A stretch of 64,000 nucleotides of DNA from a virus, in the IMG/VR virus record IMGVR_UViG_3300044611_001195, positions 1 to 64,000 of that record; one strand, 5' to 3'. Below are positions 9,165 through 18,371 of this stretch, piece after piece (position 1 is the stretch's first letter; each line of letters starts with the position of its first letter). Both the position numbers and the translations under genes were made by a program. The notes beneath the pieces are model-generated. The model was given only the letters and a program-made list of their open reading frames with translations, did not search any database and had not been told where the DNA came from.

Positions 9165-10369
9165 TTTTGAACATACCAAACGTGAACTGGACTTAACACA
9201 CCTGTTATTTCTTTATCTTCAAAAAATTCTTCTACTGCTTTTTGCACACCAGGATATGAAGGGTGTTCCCAATCATGACCCATAATATATCCACCAGGTT
9301 TTACTTTTGGTTCCCATGCAGTCAAATCTTCTAAGCAATTTTCATAAGTGTGAATTGCATCAACAAACACAAAATCTAATGATTCATCTTCAAAATTATC
9401 TACTGCATCCAGAGATGTCTTACGAATAATCTCAGATCTATCACCATATGGTTCTAACATTCCGACAATTTGATCATAAAGATTATCAAATCCACCATAG
9501 TCAGAATCTACATTCACACAATCCATATTTGAAATAGTCCACATCTCAGAAGTTAATGGATCAACTCCATAAACTTTTTCCAAGTTTGTTTTTTCCAAAA
9601 GACGTTTGATGTGTTGCCCACCAGCAATTCCGATTTCAGCACCAACTTTTAGTTCTGGGTGCTCATTGAAAAACTTATGGGTAAACTCATAAGTTGCATT
9701 CCAATAGAGTTGCTTACCATTTTTGGACGTATCTACAAGATCCGCCCTTTTAGACTTTTTTACGTAAAGAGCATCCCCCCACTTATACCAAGTTTCTGGC
9801 CAATGAGTTTCAACTCTTTCAAATCCATACTCACCTAAGAACTCATCAATATCTTCAATTAGAGGATTTCCTTCATACATTTCCCCACGATTGACTTCAC
9901 AATAAACATAATCAATGTTTTTTAGAGTTTCAACTGCACCTTTAAAAACTTCAAGTTCATAACCCTGAACATCAACATTCATAAAGTTAGCAGAACGAAG
10001 ATCAAAATTGTCGAGAAGATCAACTTCTACTTCTTCATCACCATCAAATGTAACATCAGGGTGATGTTCTAGATGATCTTTTGGTTTTAGAATTGAACTA
10101 CTTTGTGCTTCATTGCTACTCAAATACATCTTAGCAGTTCCTTTCTCGCTGCCAAGAGCGGTTTGATATCCTTGAATATCCGCATTTACATTTTGAAGTC
10201 TTTTAGCAAGAACATCAAAATTTTTAGACAATGGTTCAAAAACAGTAATGTTTTGAATTCCATTATCAACATATTCTTGAATTTCCTCACCATAGTGAGC
10301 TCCAATATGAACAATACCTTTGATGTTCATATTGTATTTTTTATACAAGTTTGTAAAATTAATCAGCAT
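9161..10369 (-). CDS. double methyltransferase: FkbM plus class I SAM domain
   Basis: A 402-residue fusion. Residues 1-215 form an FkbM-type methyltransferase (IVHIGAHYGEE, TVFEPLSKNF, NVDVQGYELEVFKGA). Residues about 225-402 form a second class I domain of the Methyltransf_24 type (VGAEIGIAGGQH, VYGVDPL, FVFVDAIHTYE, GGYIMGHDW). Both SAM motifs look intact. It probably O-methylates two positions of a sugar. The ATG at 10369 (MLINFTNLYKKY) overlaps the upstream stop by seven bases. Confidence 0.87.
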   Translation of the reverse strand: MLINFTNLYKKYNMNIKGIVHIGAHYGEEIQEYVDNGIQNITVFEPLSKNFDVLAKRLQNVNADIQGYQTALGSEKGTAKMYLSSNEAQSSSILKPKDHLEHHPDVTFDGDEEVEVDLLDNFDLRSANFMNVDVQGYELEVFKGAVETLKNIDYVYCEVNRGEMYEGNPLIEDIDEFLGEYGFERVETHWPETWYKWGDALYVKKSKRADLVDTSKNGKQLYWNATYEFTHKFFNEHPELKVGAEIGIAGGQHIKRLLEKTNLEKVYGVDPLTSEMWTISNMDCVNVDSDYGGFDNLYDQIVGMLEPYGDRSEIIRKTSLDAVDNFEDESLDFVFVDAIHTYENCLEDLTAWEPKVKPGGYIMGHDWEHPSYPGVQKAVEEFFEDKEITGVLSPVHVWYVQK

Positions 10370-11238
10370 ACTATTTTTGCAATTGTGTTTAGGCAACCAT
10401 CCCAGGTTAAATGTTTTTCATACATTTCTTGTCCATAATTAATCATATTTTGATATTCTCCACTTTCCAATAGAGCATCTACTCGTTCAGGAATCGTTTC
10501 AATTTCATCATTGTTAATCAATAGACACATTTTATCCCATTCAATATATTCCGTAAAGGGCAACCAAAACTCATCACTAATGTAAATGGGTACGCATTGC
10601 ATTTGAATTGCTTCATACATTCTAAATGAAGCAGGTCCAAATCCTCTTGGGGAGAGTGCAAATACTGAATTATATAGAATGTCACGAAAGACCTCAGTTC
10701 TATTATGATCAAGATTAACAGCAAACTTATAACCAGGTAAATGTGACAAAACTTGATTCATTTTAACTCTAAGTGGATGAGTATCTCTACCAGCATATCC
10801 AACTTTATATTGCCTTACTTCTTTGGGAATTCCACCATGAGGATCACATAAAAGTGGAATTGGTTCATAAGAAGAATTTTTTCCAAGAGGTGAACTAAAA
10901 TCACCAGAAGAAGCAAAGATTTTACAATTATCAATTGGGACTAATGTTCCACCATCATATTGAACAACTGTAAAAAACTTTTCATTAGGATGCTTTTCAG
11001 TTAGTTGATTGCAAAAATCAATAAGTGGTTGAGTATTTTGTCCATACTCACCACCAGGATTAATGTGCCACGAAGTCCATTGAATAGGAATGTAAATATA
11101 ATCCGATTCTAGTTCCTGCTTTGATTTAAAGAATGAATATGCTCGCTCCTCAATCATGGGACTATATCCTTGATGAGGAGGATATTGAACGGGCATTTCT
11201 GGAAGAAATTCCTGAGGCACATCGGCAATACGAATCAT
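10363..11238 (-). CDS. exostosin-like glycosyltransferase (GT47-like)
   Basis: A 291-residue protein whose second half has the exostosin signature FALSPRGFGPASFRMYEAI followed by CVPIYISDEFWLPF. YAGRDTHPLRVKMNQVL precedes it as in bacterial members. It is a GT-B type enzyme that probably transfers a sugar to a glycan chain in the cytoplasm; no signal peptide or membrane helix is visible. It lies between methyltransferase and GT2 genes in the same operon. Confidence 0.82.
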   Translation of the reverse strand: MIRIADVPQEFLPEMPVQYPPHQGYSPMIEERAYSFFKSKQELESDYIYIPIQWTSWHINPGGEYGQNTQPLIDFCNQLTEKHPNEKFFTVVQYDGGTLVPIDNCKIFASSGDFSSPLGKNSSYEPIPLLCDPHGGIPKEVRQYKVGYAGRDTHPLRVKMNQVLSHLPGYKFAVNLDHNRTEVFRDILYNSVFALSPRGFGPASFRMYEAIQMQCVPIYISDEFWLPFTEYIEWDKMCLLINNDEIETIPERVDALLESGEYQNMINYGQEMYEKHLTWDGCLNTIAKIVC

Positions 11239-11948
11239 AATTCTCTAATTAAATTTTTATGATAGTTTAAGGAGTCTGAATTTTTATTTCCAACAGAATG
11301 CGAATAACTATTACTCCGTAGTCTATGATTATACCATAGATCATCTACAACTTCAATAATATTTCCTTTCTTTAACCAATTGTAAGTAAACACTATTGCG
11401 TCTGCTTCAAAATAAGGATATGTTTGATCATCAATTATGGACTGCATTGACGATACATAGTCATCACGATTTATAAAAAAGTTTCCAGTATTGATCAACC
11501 ATTCAAACTCACCACTACCAGATTTTAATATATCTCTCGCCCTAGATCCGTCAACTTGACCAAAATCATATTTTACAATTTTACCATTAAGACTTTGATC
11601 CAATCCATCGTCAACTAAATGAAGTTGTGATGGAGAATAATACCTACCTCTTTGAGGTTTAATATTTTTTACAACTTCCAAAGAATTTTCAAAAAAATAA
11701 TTATCACTATCAAGAAGATACACCCAATCATTAGATGCTTTTGAAACCGCCAGATACTTATTTTTAAATGCACCTAGATTTGTTTGATTTCTATAAATCT
11801 TAATTTTTGGATGTGTTGATTCTATTTCATTTTCAGAACAATCATCGTGAATGATAATCTCAGATACAAAATCAGAACTCAGTGGCAATTCCAATGCCTG
11901 TTCTAAATATTTTTCACTATTATAGTAAGGTATTGCTACGGTAATCAT
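11235..11948 (-). CDS. glycosyltransferase family 2, copy 1
   Basis: A 237-residue GT2 with TVAIPYYNSEKYLEQAL, IIIHDDCSENE, the conserved NLGAFKNKYLA and VYLLDSDNYF as the DxD site. It closely resembles the next gene upstream over its whole length (INTGNFFINRDDY versus LNTGNFVFNREKY), so the pair arose by tandem duplication. It is soluble and short, with only the catalytic domain. Confidence 0.88.
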   Translation of the reverse strand: MITVAIPYYNSEKYLEQALELPLSSDFVSEIIIHDDCSENEIESTHPKIKIYRNQTNLGAFKNKYLAVSKASNDWVYLLDSDNYFFENSLEVVKNIKPQRGRYYSPSQLHLVDDGLDQSLNGKIVKYDFGQVDGSRARDILKSGSGEFEWLINTGNFFINRDDYVSSMQSIIDDQTYPYFEADAIVFTYNWLKKGNIIEVVDDLWYNHRLRSNSYSHSVGNKNSDSLNYHKNLIREL

Positions 11949-12688
11949 ACTAAGTCAATAATACGTTGATGATAATATTTTGCAGATAGATCAGAATTTC
12001 CACCACAAGCATTCCAATAACTATCATTACGAAGTCTATGGTAATACTCCATTTCTGGTGTCACCTTATAATATCCACCTTTACTCATCCAGTGATAAGA
12101 AAAAGCAATACTACAAGCATAAACTGGTTCCTCTAAATCTTCATAACCAGATCTTAATCTTTCAAGATATTTTTCACGATTGAATACAAAGTTTCCAGTA
12201 TTCAGAAACCAATCAAACCATTTTGTTTTTTTCAAAAGTGCATCTTGCGCTTCATCAATGCCAATTTTCTCATATTTAAAATCATAAAAGACTTCATTAC
12301 GATAACCATCATCTTTATAAAGAAGCAATTTCTGTGGAATATAACAGATGTCTGGATCTGGATCTTTTATGTTTTTGATAATATCTAAGGTTGTTTCTGC
12401 TGGATGATTATCACTATCTAACAGATAAACCCACTCACACGTTGAGTTTTGAACAGAATTATATTTGTTTCGGAATCCACCAAGATTTACTTCATTTCTG
12501 AATACTTTTATTTTATTACTATTCAAAGTACCTACAATTGAATTTAAATTATCCCATTCTTCTTCATAGGATCCATCATCATTAACGACAATTTCTTTTA
12601 CAAAATCATTATTTAATGCAAACTCTACTGCCTCTTTAAAATACTGAGATGTATTATAAAATGGTATTGCTAATGTCATTTCATTCAT
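11945..12688 (-). CDS. glycosyltransferase family 2, copy 2
   Basis: A 247-residue GT2: MTLAIPFYNTSQYFKEAV, IVVNDDGSYEEE, NLGGFRNKYNS and VYLLDSDNHP. It is the tandem paralogue of the GT2 at 11235, and the ATGA overlap links the two. Divergence between the copies suggests they add successive or different residues. No membrane segment is visible. Confidence 0.88.
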   Translation of the reverse strand: MNEMTLAIPFYNTSQYFKEAVEFALNNDFVKEIVVNDDGSYEEEWDNLNSIVGTLNSNKIKVFRNEVNLGGFRNKYNSVQNSTCEWVYLLDSDNHPAETTLDIIKNIKDPDPDICYIPQKLLLYKDDGYRNEVFYDFKYEKIGIDEAQDALLKKTKWFDWFLNTGNFVFNREKYLERLRSGYEDLEEPVYACSIAFSYHWMSKGGYYKVTPEMEYYHRLRNDSYWNACGGNSDLSAKYYHQRIIDLV

Positions 12689-13529
12689 AGTTTTTTAAAT
12701 TTTCCTCTATTGTATCAGTATACATTAAATGTTTGTATTTTTCAATCGTATCAATATATTGAACTGTATTTGTTTCAAAATCATAAGTCATATTTGGAAC
12801 TTTATACTCAAGGCATTCTCCTCTCCCAACTAAAGAGTATAATGGATTCCAGTCCAAACTACTACAACACCAATGAAATGTATCAACAAAAAAACCAATT
12901 TCATTCCTTGATATATGATTTCTTAATCTAAGCAAAGAATCGTGCCAATGCCAAACTTGATTGTCTAAAAATAAATTAAAATGCTTATGAGGACAATAAG
13001 TAATATTATGACATACGTGAGGAACATCCAGTTTAGAACCAAGTGCATCTAAAAATGATATTGATCCACCACTATCAATCATTTTATAACCTGCATCTAA
13101 GTGTGCATATAAAACTCTATTATCATCAACTTTAAATATTTCTGCGAAATACTTTTTAATGTAGCAATCTGGGCGAATCATCATTACAAATCTATAATCA
13201 TCAAGACCAAATTCTTTTAGAGATCTTGTTGTATCATAGACCAAACCAAGTTCATTTTCAAATCTTTTTGGATGTATAGCAACATTTACAACTCTTTCAC
13301 CATACCATTCCAATAATTTTTGATCATATTCATCGTTACAAGTATAAATGTTTAAATAAATTTCACATTTAACTCCTAACTTTTTTTCAATAGATTCAAA
13401 AAAATTATTATGAGAATCGGTTGCCAACTTTTGTCTGTTGATGGATTCTTCTCCACCCTTACCAACGGATCCTTGACCACCCAAACGAAAGGTGTCACCA
13501 TTAATAACAAATAAACATTTATCTTTCAT
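12681..13529 (-). CDS. WavE-like putative glycosyltransferase, copy A
   Basis: A 282-residue protein beginning KCLFVINGDTFRLGGQGSVG. The central FVMMIRPDCYIKKYF holds an R-x-D motif like that of WavE-type lipopolysaccharide proteins. The protein at 16912 has the same plan (FLFVPMGETFRYLFDGDPRG, ILFVRADFFLKPYF, and a shared WNPxF/Y-V-GR near the end), so they are paralogues. Function is inferred from the cluster and the RxD motif; no firm family was recognised. Confidence 0.65.
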   Translation of the reverse strand: MKDKCLFVINGDTFRLGGQGSVGKGGEESINRQKLATDSHNNFFESIEKKLGVKCEIYLNIYTCNDEYDQKLLEWYGERVVNVAIHPKRFENELGLVYDTTRSLKEFGLDDYRFVMMIRPDCYIKKYFAEIFKVDDNRVLYAHLDAGYKMIDSGGSISFLDALGSKLDVPHVCHNITYCPHKHFNLFLDNQVWHWHDSLLRLRNHISRNEIGFFVDTFHWCCSSLDWNPLYSLVGRGECLEYKVPNMTYDFETNTVQYIDTIEKYKHLMYTDTIEENLKNYE

Positions 13530-13547
13530 AATTACCTTTTAATATAC

Positions 13548-13577
13548 ATTATAGTTCAAGAAACGTAATCACTACAA
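13548..13577 (-). promoter_or_regulatory. possible internal promoter
   Basis: Minus-strand TTGTAG (13572-13577), 18-base spacer, TATAAT (13548-13553), overlapping the end of the GDPD-like gene and 20 bases upstream of the WavE-like gene at 12681-13529. The -10 is perfect but the -35 is weak. Confidence 0.4.
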
Positions 13578-14002
13578 ACACCATAACAATTCAATGATTT
13601 AAAATTTTTATATTCTAAGTCATCAATCAATTCTGGCATAACAATAATTGATTTCATTGTATATGGCTTTCCAGGATAAGTCCAGATGTAATTTTTACTA
13701 GTTAATGTAAAATCATCCTCTTGATGCCAAAAATAGTTAAAATCTTCAGAACTATTGGAAAAAATTTCAAGAGATTTTAAATCTTTACAGTGTATCCAAA
13801 GATTGTCCTTTCTTTCCTCCAACCAGGATATAGAAACTAGATATTGAGGGTTGTCGTGTCCAAGATAAAAATCGCCATCTACATTTCTTACATCAATCTC
13901 AACATCAAATCCATTTGATATTGCAATATCAATATACTCTGGATTATTTTCCAACTCGTGATTGGGACCATTGATATTACCGCGATGTGCAATAAGTTTC
14001 AT
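13556..14002 (-). CDS. GDPD-like protein, copy A
   Basis: A 148-residue protein with the start of a glycerophosphodiester phosphodiesterase barrel: LIAHRGN, a Glu-Asn pair (ELENNPEY), VEIDVRNVDGDFYLGHD. These correspond to the catalytic HRG, EN, E-x-D and HD residues. Full GDPDs are about 240 residues, so this is a short form lacking the distal barrel. The ATG at 14002 (MKLIAHRG) overlaps the HAD gene. A paralogue lies at 16162. Likely a hydrolase of a phosphodiester-linked polyol, but that is inference. Confidence 0.75.
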   Translation of the reverse strand: MKLIAHRGNINGPNHELENNPEYIDIAISNGFDVEIDVRNVDGDFYLGHDNPQYLVSISWLEERKDNLWIHCKDLKSLEIFSNSSEDFNYFWHQEDDFTLTSKNYIWTYPGKPYTMKSIIVMPELIDDLEYKNFKSLNCYGVCSDYVS

Positions 14003-14639
14003 TATTTTCAAATATAAAAGGTGTTAATTGATCAAATCTTGAAATTTCATAAACATTAGCTTTACTTGCATAAGCAGATTGTTTCCCAACCTCACTATCT
14101 TCAAATATTAAAGTATGATCTGGAGATATATCAAAGTAATTCATAGCATTTATATAAATTGCAGGATCTGGTTTTGGTATTACAGATTGAGCACTAAGAA
14201 TCAAATCAACATATTCTCCAATATCTAACTTGTCTACAACTTTATTTAAAAAACTATATCTAGCATTTGATGCTAATGATATTTTAATTTTATTAGATTT
14301 TAGTATTTTAAATAGAGGTTTAATTTGAGTATTGATTACAATATTATTTTCAAACAATTCACATGCATAATTATCTTTAAGATCCCAAATACAATCAACA
14401 GAATCTTTTTCAATCTTACCATGTTCTGCTAGAAGATTTAATTTTTGCCTAGTAGGTATAGTGCCAAAATTTTCATCTTCTTCTCGGGAATAAAAATATC
14501 CATAATCCTTTAAGGCAAGCATGGTTGCAGGATAATGAAGAGATCTACTATCAACTAAAACTCCATCTACATCAAATATGCAAAGTTTAATTTGATTAAG
14601 ATTTATTTTAATGAAAAATTGATTAGATTTTTCCTTCAT
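13977..14639 (-). CDS. HAD-superfamily phosphatase/mutase
   Basis: A 220-residue HAD hydrolase of the beta-phosphoglucomutase/GPH type. Motif I is FDVDGVLVDS, motif II ISLASNA, motif III the KPDP loop and motif IV LIFEDSEVG. The cap domain lies between residues about 35 and 105. It probably dephosphorylates or isomerises a sugar phosphate feeding the nucleotidyltransferase gene that overlaps it by 17 bases. Confidence 0.85.
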   Translation of the reverse strand: MKEKSNQFFIKINLNQIKLCIFDVDGVLVDSRSLHYPATMLALKDYGYFYSREEDENFGTIPTRQKLNLLAEHGKIEKDSVDCIWDLKDNYACELFENNIVINTQIKPLFKILKSNKIKISLASNARYSFLNKVVDKLDIGEYVDLILSAQSVIPKPDPAIYINAMNYFDISPDHTLIFEDSEVGKQSAYASKANVYEISRFDQLTPFIFENNETYCTSR

Positions 14640-15348
14640 AGTTCTCTAAGAAATATCCGAGATCTTCTGGTGTTCCTAAACCCCACATATCATCAACACC
14701 AATTTCTTTGATACAGATTTTTTTACCATCTCCAATTGCTTCATTATATACAGGACAAACATAAAATTCATTATTTACACGAATATCCTTAGCAATCATT
14801 TGTTCGGCATACTTTACATAATCAGAACCATTCTTCCAATAGTAAATTCCAGCAGTTGCATGTTCCGAAATAGGATTTTTTTCAGCAACTTCACAAACAT
14901 AACCATCATCACCAAGTTTAGCAAAAGACCATTTGGGATGAGTTGCGGAGAAAGTAACTATACCACCATCAACATTATCCCTATTAAAGGCATAAAGAGT
15001 CTCTTCACTATTCCATAAAATCAATTGATCTGAATTGGTGATAATTAAAGGTTCTTGATTATCAATAAACTCTCGTGCCAATAGAGTTGTACAAGCAGCA
15101 CCTTCGGTAATACCATCAACTTGAACGATATTACAATTAGGGGTAATTGAATTTAAAAGATATTGAAGATTGTACTTTTCATAATGTTCTTTCTGGACAA
15201 CATAAGTATATTTGGCATCTACATTTAGTCCCTCAATGACTACTTGAATCATTGGTTTACCACGAACTTCAATTAATGGTTTCGGAAGAGTATATCCTAC
15301 CTTAGCAAATCGACTGCCAGATCCAGCCATAGGCACAAGAACGTTCAT
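14623..15348 (-). CDS. sugar-phosphate nucleotidyltransferase
   Basis: A 241-residue NTP_transferase. It has the nucleotide-binding signature MAGSGSRFAKVGYTLPKPLI, TNSDQL as the metal Asp, and the EFYVCPVYNE and GTPEDL ends seen in short capsule-type enzymes. It activates a sugar or polyol phosphate as a nucleotide derivative. Two related domains are fused in the protein at 21009. The next gene is a HAD phosphatase. Confidence 0.86.
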   Translation of the reverse strand: MNVLVPMAGSGSRFAKVGYTLPKPLIEVRGKPMIQVVIEGLNVDAKYTYVVQKEHYEKYNLQYLLNSITPNCNIVQVDGITEGAACTTLLAREFIDNQEPLIITNSDQLILWNSEETLYAFNRDNVDGGIVTFSATHPKWSFAKLGDDGYVCEVAEKNPISEHATAGIYYWKNGSDYVKYAEQMIAKDIRVNNEFYVCPVYNEAIGDGKKICIKEIGVDDMWGLGTPEDLGYFLENYEGKI

Positions 15349-15382
15349 CTTTTTAAGACCTCACAAAAATTTTTTAAAGATT

Positions 15383-16165
15383 TTAATTCCAGAAAATTTC
15401 CCAATTTTCAAGTTTAGGTAAAAGTAACATATTTAAAAATTGATTGTTACATTCAGGACTATCACACCTACGATGTGATTCTTTTCTTGCATAGGCATGT
15501 AAATGAACTTTAAAATCGCTCAATAAAAATGCTGATTGCATATGATAAACAAATAAAGATACTGTGTTCTCGATAAGATGAATATCATCAGAATTTTCTA
15601 GTATCTTTAACACATCCACCAAATTTGGTGAAATATTATGAAGATTGACAACCTTAGAATGTTTTAAATACTTTCTATCTATAAGGTTTTCACCATAGTC
15701 ACATACGACTGAATATGGTTCAGTTAAGTCTAAACTGTCGAAAAGTTTTTCTTCAAGATCTACTTTTCTAGAAAAAAAGAAATGTTTATTTTTAACTTCT
15801 GGATTTATGCCAAGTTTAATATAGAAATTATCAGAATTTGATGTTGGTCCAATATGGTTATAATCTTCTAAGGGATTCTGATTACTCCAATAATTACCAC
15901 TACCAATTCTAGGATAATACTCATTAACCCTAGTATCAATTACATCCTCATTAGTACATACTCTCTCAAACTCACGATCCATTATTGTGGATATTTTTGG
16001 TTCATCCCCATACAATAACTCTACAAAGTTTTTACGAGTTTCATTATGTTCTAAAACAAGATAGACTTGTTTATAATGATATTGTTGAATTAAATATCGC
16101 ACAAGACCATTGATACTTACCCAATCACCAAAGGCATCATAATGCCTTACAAATATTGTTTTCAT
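15383..16165 (-). CDS. GT-B-like protein, copy A
   Basis: A 260-residue protein of no certain family. The N-terminus MKTIFVRHYDAFGDWVSING looks like the G-D-x-x motif of heptosyltransferase-type (GT9-like) enzymes, and the end (IHLIENTVSLFVYHMQSAF, HLHAYARK) matches the protein at 20153 (VHFYDSLYGILCYFLYF, YLHKYARM). Both may be GT-B transferases. It overlaps the GDPD-like gene by four bases. Confidence 0.6.
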   Translation of the reverse strand: MKTIFVRHYDAFGDWVSINGLVRYLIQQYHYKQVYLVLEHNETRKNFVELLYGDEPKISTIMDREFERVCTNEDVIDTRVNEYYPRIGSGNYWSNQNPLEDYNHIGPTSNSDNFYIKLGINPEVKNKHFFFSRKVDLEEKLFDSLDLTEPYSVVCDYGENLIDRKYLKHSKVVNLHNISPNLVDVLKILENSDDIHLIENTVSLFVYHMQSAFLLSDFKVHLHAYARKESHRRCDSPECNNQFLNMLLLPKLENWEIFWN

Positions 16166-16602
16166 ACAAAGGCAGGATAATCAGTGCATATACCAAAAGG
16201 TTTTTCACCGATAGGTATAAAGCACTCAACATCATCACAATCAATGAGAGGAATAATTACATTTCCATCAATCTTCATTGAAAGATCATGTAACCAAATC
16301 TTTCCAGTTGAAGTGTAAGTAAATGGATCTCCTGTATGGCAAAAAGAATGATATACCCAACACTCTTTTGCCGCTTCAAGATTTTTGCAATGCAACCACA
16401 GATAATGCCTACGCTTATCTAACCAGTTATGGTCAATTTTATATTGTGGTTCATCATGACCCAACCACAACTCACCATCAATTGAACGAACATCAATTTC
16501 TACATGATATCCATTTCCAATCGCACAGTCAATGTAACTTGGACGATTTTCTTTATCAGGAACTGGTCCCCGAATATTGCCGCGATGAGAAATAATAATC
16601 AC
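16162..16602 (-). CDS. GDPD-like protein, copy B
   Basis: A 146-residue paralogue of the protein at 13556, with IISHRGNIRGPVPDKENRP, VEIDVRSIDGELWLGHDEP, LWLHCKN and GICTDYPAF. The HRG, EN, ExD and HD residues of the GDPD active site are all kept, but the barrel is only about 60 percent of full length. It is flanked by a GT-B-like gene and a HAD gene, as copy A is flanked by HAD and WavE-like genes. Confidence 0.75.
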   Translation of the reverse strand: MIIISHRGNIRGPVPDKENRPSYIDCAIGNGYHVEIDVRSIDGELWLGHDEPQYKIDHNWLDKRRHYLWLHCKNLEAAKECWVYHSFCHTGDPFTYTSTGKIWLHDLSMKIDGNVIIPLIDCDDVECFIPIGEKPFGICTDYPAFV

Positions 16603-16910
16603 AGTTCTTCAATCCTTAGCGATTTATCTTCAATAAACAAATCATAAAATGGTTTGTCTGTTTTCAATTCGTGATACTTGGCACCCCATTCGGAAAGTTG
16701 CTTTGCAGTAAGGTCAAACCAATCTATTTGCTTTCTACTACCACGAGCAGTCCAATAAACTATTGTATGACCTTCATCATAAAGTTTATTAATTTTTTCT
16801 ATGTTTTCTGGTATTGGTTTTGCCTTCGAATAATCATGAGTGGTTCCAAAATCAACAGAGGTCTCTCTATGACAAATTGTTTCATCAATGTCAACATATA
16901 TTACTTTCAT
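16599..16910 (-). CDS. small HAD phosphatase, capsule type
   Basis: A 103-residue HAD protein. VIYVDIDETIC is motif I and TIVYWTARGS is motif II; the end has DLFIEDKSLRIEEL as motif IV. It has no cap domain, like the small phosphatases found in capsule loci. The ATG at 16910 (MKVIYVD) starts one base after the upstream stop and is chosen over earlier codons inside that gene. Confidence 0.83.
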   Translation of the reverse strand: MKVIYVDIDETICHRETSVDFGTTHDYSKAKPIPENIEKINKLYDEGHTIVYWTARGSRKQIDWFDLTAKQLSEWGAKYHELKTDKPFYDLFIEDKSLRIEEL

Positions 16911-16911
16911 T

Positions 16912-17709
16912 TTAATTATAGAAGTCATTGTTTTTTAAGTTGGAATAGATATTATCATTTTCAATAAAATATGGTTGCCTTGTTTCTGGATTAACTCTAT
17001 ATCCTCTATCAATCCATTCTTTATTTTCAGGTCTACCTACTTGATGAAAAATAGGATTCCAAACATATTCAGTGTTTGATGAGTGATAAGTATCTAAAAT
17101 AAACCAAATATCGTCATGAGATAAACCATTACGCAAACAATGTGCATAAGAACTATGATAGTTCATTATTTGACCATTCAATAGTTTATCAAAAAATCTA
17201 TTTGGAACATGAAAGATCATATAATTAACAAATGGATTAACACCATCTGGGTCAAGATGATATCCTCTACAAATTTCATTCACATGAGTAAATAAAATTC
17301 TCTGATCATTATGATCATATACATTTTTAAAATAAGGTTTGAGGAAGAAATCTGCTCTAACAAAAAGTATGCTCTTATACTCAGATAAATCCTTACTTCT
17401 TAATAAGTCATATGTCTTATTATAGAAATTAACCTCACCAATCAATCCATCCGTAAAAGCGCCATCTACATTATAATTTTTTGAGGAGTATAAATTTACT
17501 AAATCTTCATCATACTGCGAATTCATACCATAAAAATGGTAAAATATATCAGTTTCACAGTCGTTATTAATTTGATTTAATAATTTAAGATGGGAATTAG
17601 ATACCTCCATCTGTAAATTATAAGATTCAATTCCACCTCTTCCTCTAGGATCTCCATCAAATAGATACCTAAAAGTTTCTCCCATAGGAACAAACAAAAA
17701 TTTATTCAT
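16912..17709 (-). CDS. WavE-like putative glycosyltransferase, copy B
   Basis: A 265-residue paralogue of the protein at 12681: FLFVPMGETFRYLFDGDPRG at the start, ILFVRADFFLKPYF with the R-x-D motif, DDIWFILDTYHSSNTEY and WNPIFHQVGR near the end. It overlaps the aldolase stop by four bases. A sugar transferase role is inferred. Confidence 0.65.
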   Translation of the reverse strand: MNKFLFVPMGETFRYLFDGDPRGRGGIESYNLQMEVSNSHLKLLNQINNDCETDIFYHFYGMNSQYDEDLVNLYSSKNYNVDGAFTDGLIGEVNFYNKTYDLLRSKDLSEYKSILFVRADFFLKPYFKNVYDHNDQRILFTHVNEICRGYHLDPDGVNPFVNYMIFHVPNRFFDKLLNGQIMNYHSSYAHCLRNGLSHDDIWFILDTYHSSNTEYVWNPIFHQVGRPENKEWIDRGYRVNPETRQPYFIENDNIYSNLKNNDFYN

Positions 17710-18371
17710 TGATACATATTTCTCCTATAATTTTCATTTGGGCAAGTATCAACATCGGCAACTTCTTGTTTTGTTAAGAACTTAACTCCACCCAAAAGTT
17801 TTGCTCCAATAAAAATATCGGCAGACTTTTCACACATTAAAGTGGAAGCTGCACAATCTTTCTTAGATGTCGATGCTGAGATTATACCATGATTTTGTAG
17901 AAGAATCAACTTAGGAAAATAACCTTCATCATCCACAAACTTTGACACATGCTTATCAACTAACTTTAAAATTGATTCGCCAGGAGGAGCATAAGGAACA
18001 ACACAGGACTTAATTCCATTCCTCACAATTTGATCTGGAAACCATCTGTGGTCTGCAAAATCATAAATTGCTTCTGAACAAAGAATCTTAGTTGTATGTG
18101 GAGGGTGAGTATGTGCAATAAAATTAATATCAGGAAATGTCTTCATAATCCAAGCATGAAATGAAGTTTCAATACTTGGTTTCTTATGGAGAAGTTCTAT
18201 CTGAGCACCATTTGTATTGCATAATGTCAAGTCTTCTTCTGATAGTGTATGAAGACTTGTTCCACTTGCTTTAATGAGGAATGTATTTTCATCTACTCTT
18301 ACTGATACATTACCTTCACCACAAATAGTGTAGTCACTAATTTCTCTTGCTAGTTCTAGTATTTCAGACAT
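17706..18371 (-). CDS. class II aldolase (AraD/FucA family)
   Basis: A 221-residue protein with the whole family signature: GEGNVSVRV, IKASGTSLH, the zinc ligands HTHPPH and LLQNHG, and length close to FucA. Members cleave or condense 2-hydroxy aldehydes such as L-fuculose phosphate or epimerise pentose phosphates. In this locus it probably makes or trims an unusual sugar phosphate for the glycan. Confidence 0.88.
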   Translation of the reverse strand: MSEILELAREISDYTICGEGNVSVRVDENTFLIKASGTSLHTLSEEDLTLCNTNGAQIELLHKKPSIETSFHAWIMKTFPDINFIAHTHPPHTTKILCSEAIYDFADHRWFPDQIVRNGIKSCVVPYAPPGESILKLVDKHVSKFVDDEGYFPKLILLQNHGIISASTSKKDCAASTLMCEKSADIFIGAKLLGGVKFLTKQEVADVDTCPNENYRRNMYQ

